A stretch of DNA of 64,000 nucleotides from Salipaludibacillus agaradhaerens. GTDB lineage: Bacteria; Bacillota; Bacilli; Bacillales; Salisediminibacteriaceae. The stretch lies in NCBI RefSeq assembly GCF_002019735.1, contig NZ_KV917378.1, forward strand, positions 2,506,869 through 2,570,868, given 5' to 3'. Position numbers and translations under genes: made by a program. This document shows, piece after piece, positions 63,984-64,000 of the stretch (its first letter is position 1; each line of letters starts with the position of its first letter). The notes below the pieces were generated by a model. That model did not search any database. It saw nothing but the letters and a program-made list of their open reading frames with translations, and was not told the DNA's origin.

Positions 63984-64000
63984 TAGATTACAGGTGTAGT
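63968..64000. promoter_or_regulatory. two BlaI operators
   Basis: ATTACATGCGTAAT (63968-63981) is a palindrome, and ATTACAGGTGTAGT (63987-64000) a close second copy, 19 bases centre to centre. They fit the TACA-n2-TGTA-like Bla boxes and cover the -10 region of the rightward promoter. Confidence 0.78.

Overview
The window looks like chromosome of a low-to-mid GC Gram-positive member of the Bacillaceae, probably a (halo)alkaliphilic Bacillus relative. Reasons: strong AGGAGG-type ribosome binding sites with many TTG/GTG starts, sigma-A promoters, intrinsic terminators, B. subtilis-like genes (vmlR, yhfK-like, mgtE, GntR/ABC operons, blaR1-blaI), a type I-C CRISPR repeat of the Bacillus type, and a Bacillus Zur box. 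No rRNA or tRNA gene, replication origin, phage or intact transposase was seen.

Layout. 1-8.3 kb: a minus-strand type VII secretion (WXG100) cassette. It encodes two small WXG100-like proteins, a coiled-coil protein, a large effector-like protein, and then four alternating pairs of membrane-anchored proteins, here called A and B. The A proteins share a domain with the C-terminus of the large protein. Pairs are punctuated by related terminators, and three transcription units carry the same promoter block. 9-13.7 kb: a fructose-type PTS operon with sugar-phosphate kinase, class II aldolase and an RpiR regulator. 14-24 kb: vmlR (ABC-F) behind a leader-peptide attenuator; an Rrf2 regulator; a VanZ gene flanked by an intact and a truncated copy of a yhfK-like gene; a 51-bp tandem repeat array; an aldo/keto reductase; a MutS2-like gene without Smr domain, also behind a leader-peptide attenuator; and a one-spacer orphan CRISPR. 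24.8-34.9 kb: a complete cntKLMABCDFE-type opine metallophore operon with a perfect Zur box. 35-49 kb: LysE and desaturase genes, a second 51-bp array, and assorted small membrane or hypothetical genes, MFS, lpdA, hydrolase and TetR. 49-64 kb: a GntR/ABC operon, M-box riboswitch with mgtC-mgtE, a CDF transporter, fluoride riboswitch with CLC-F and a small overlapping gene, TPP riboswitch with thiC, and blaI/blaR1 with Bla operators at the right edge.

Throughout lie about 14 copies or fragments of a dispersed element of about 155 bp (short form about 52 bp) with two hairpins and ATAAA/TTTAT ends. One copy demonstrably interrupts a gene. In size and target it resembles the bcr1 repeat described in the B. 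cereus group.

The most interesting items are: (i) the WXG100 cassette with effector-domain paralogues in duplicated A/B modules; (ii) the Smr-less MutS2 paralogue under a ribosome-sensing type leader; (iii) the mobile bcr1-like elements with a reconstructable insertion; (iv) the two 51-bp palindromic arrays; (v) the Zur-controlled metallophore operon.
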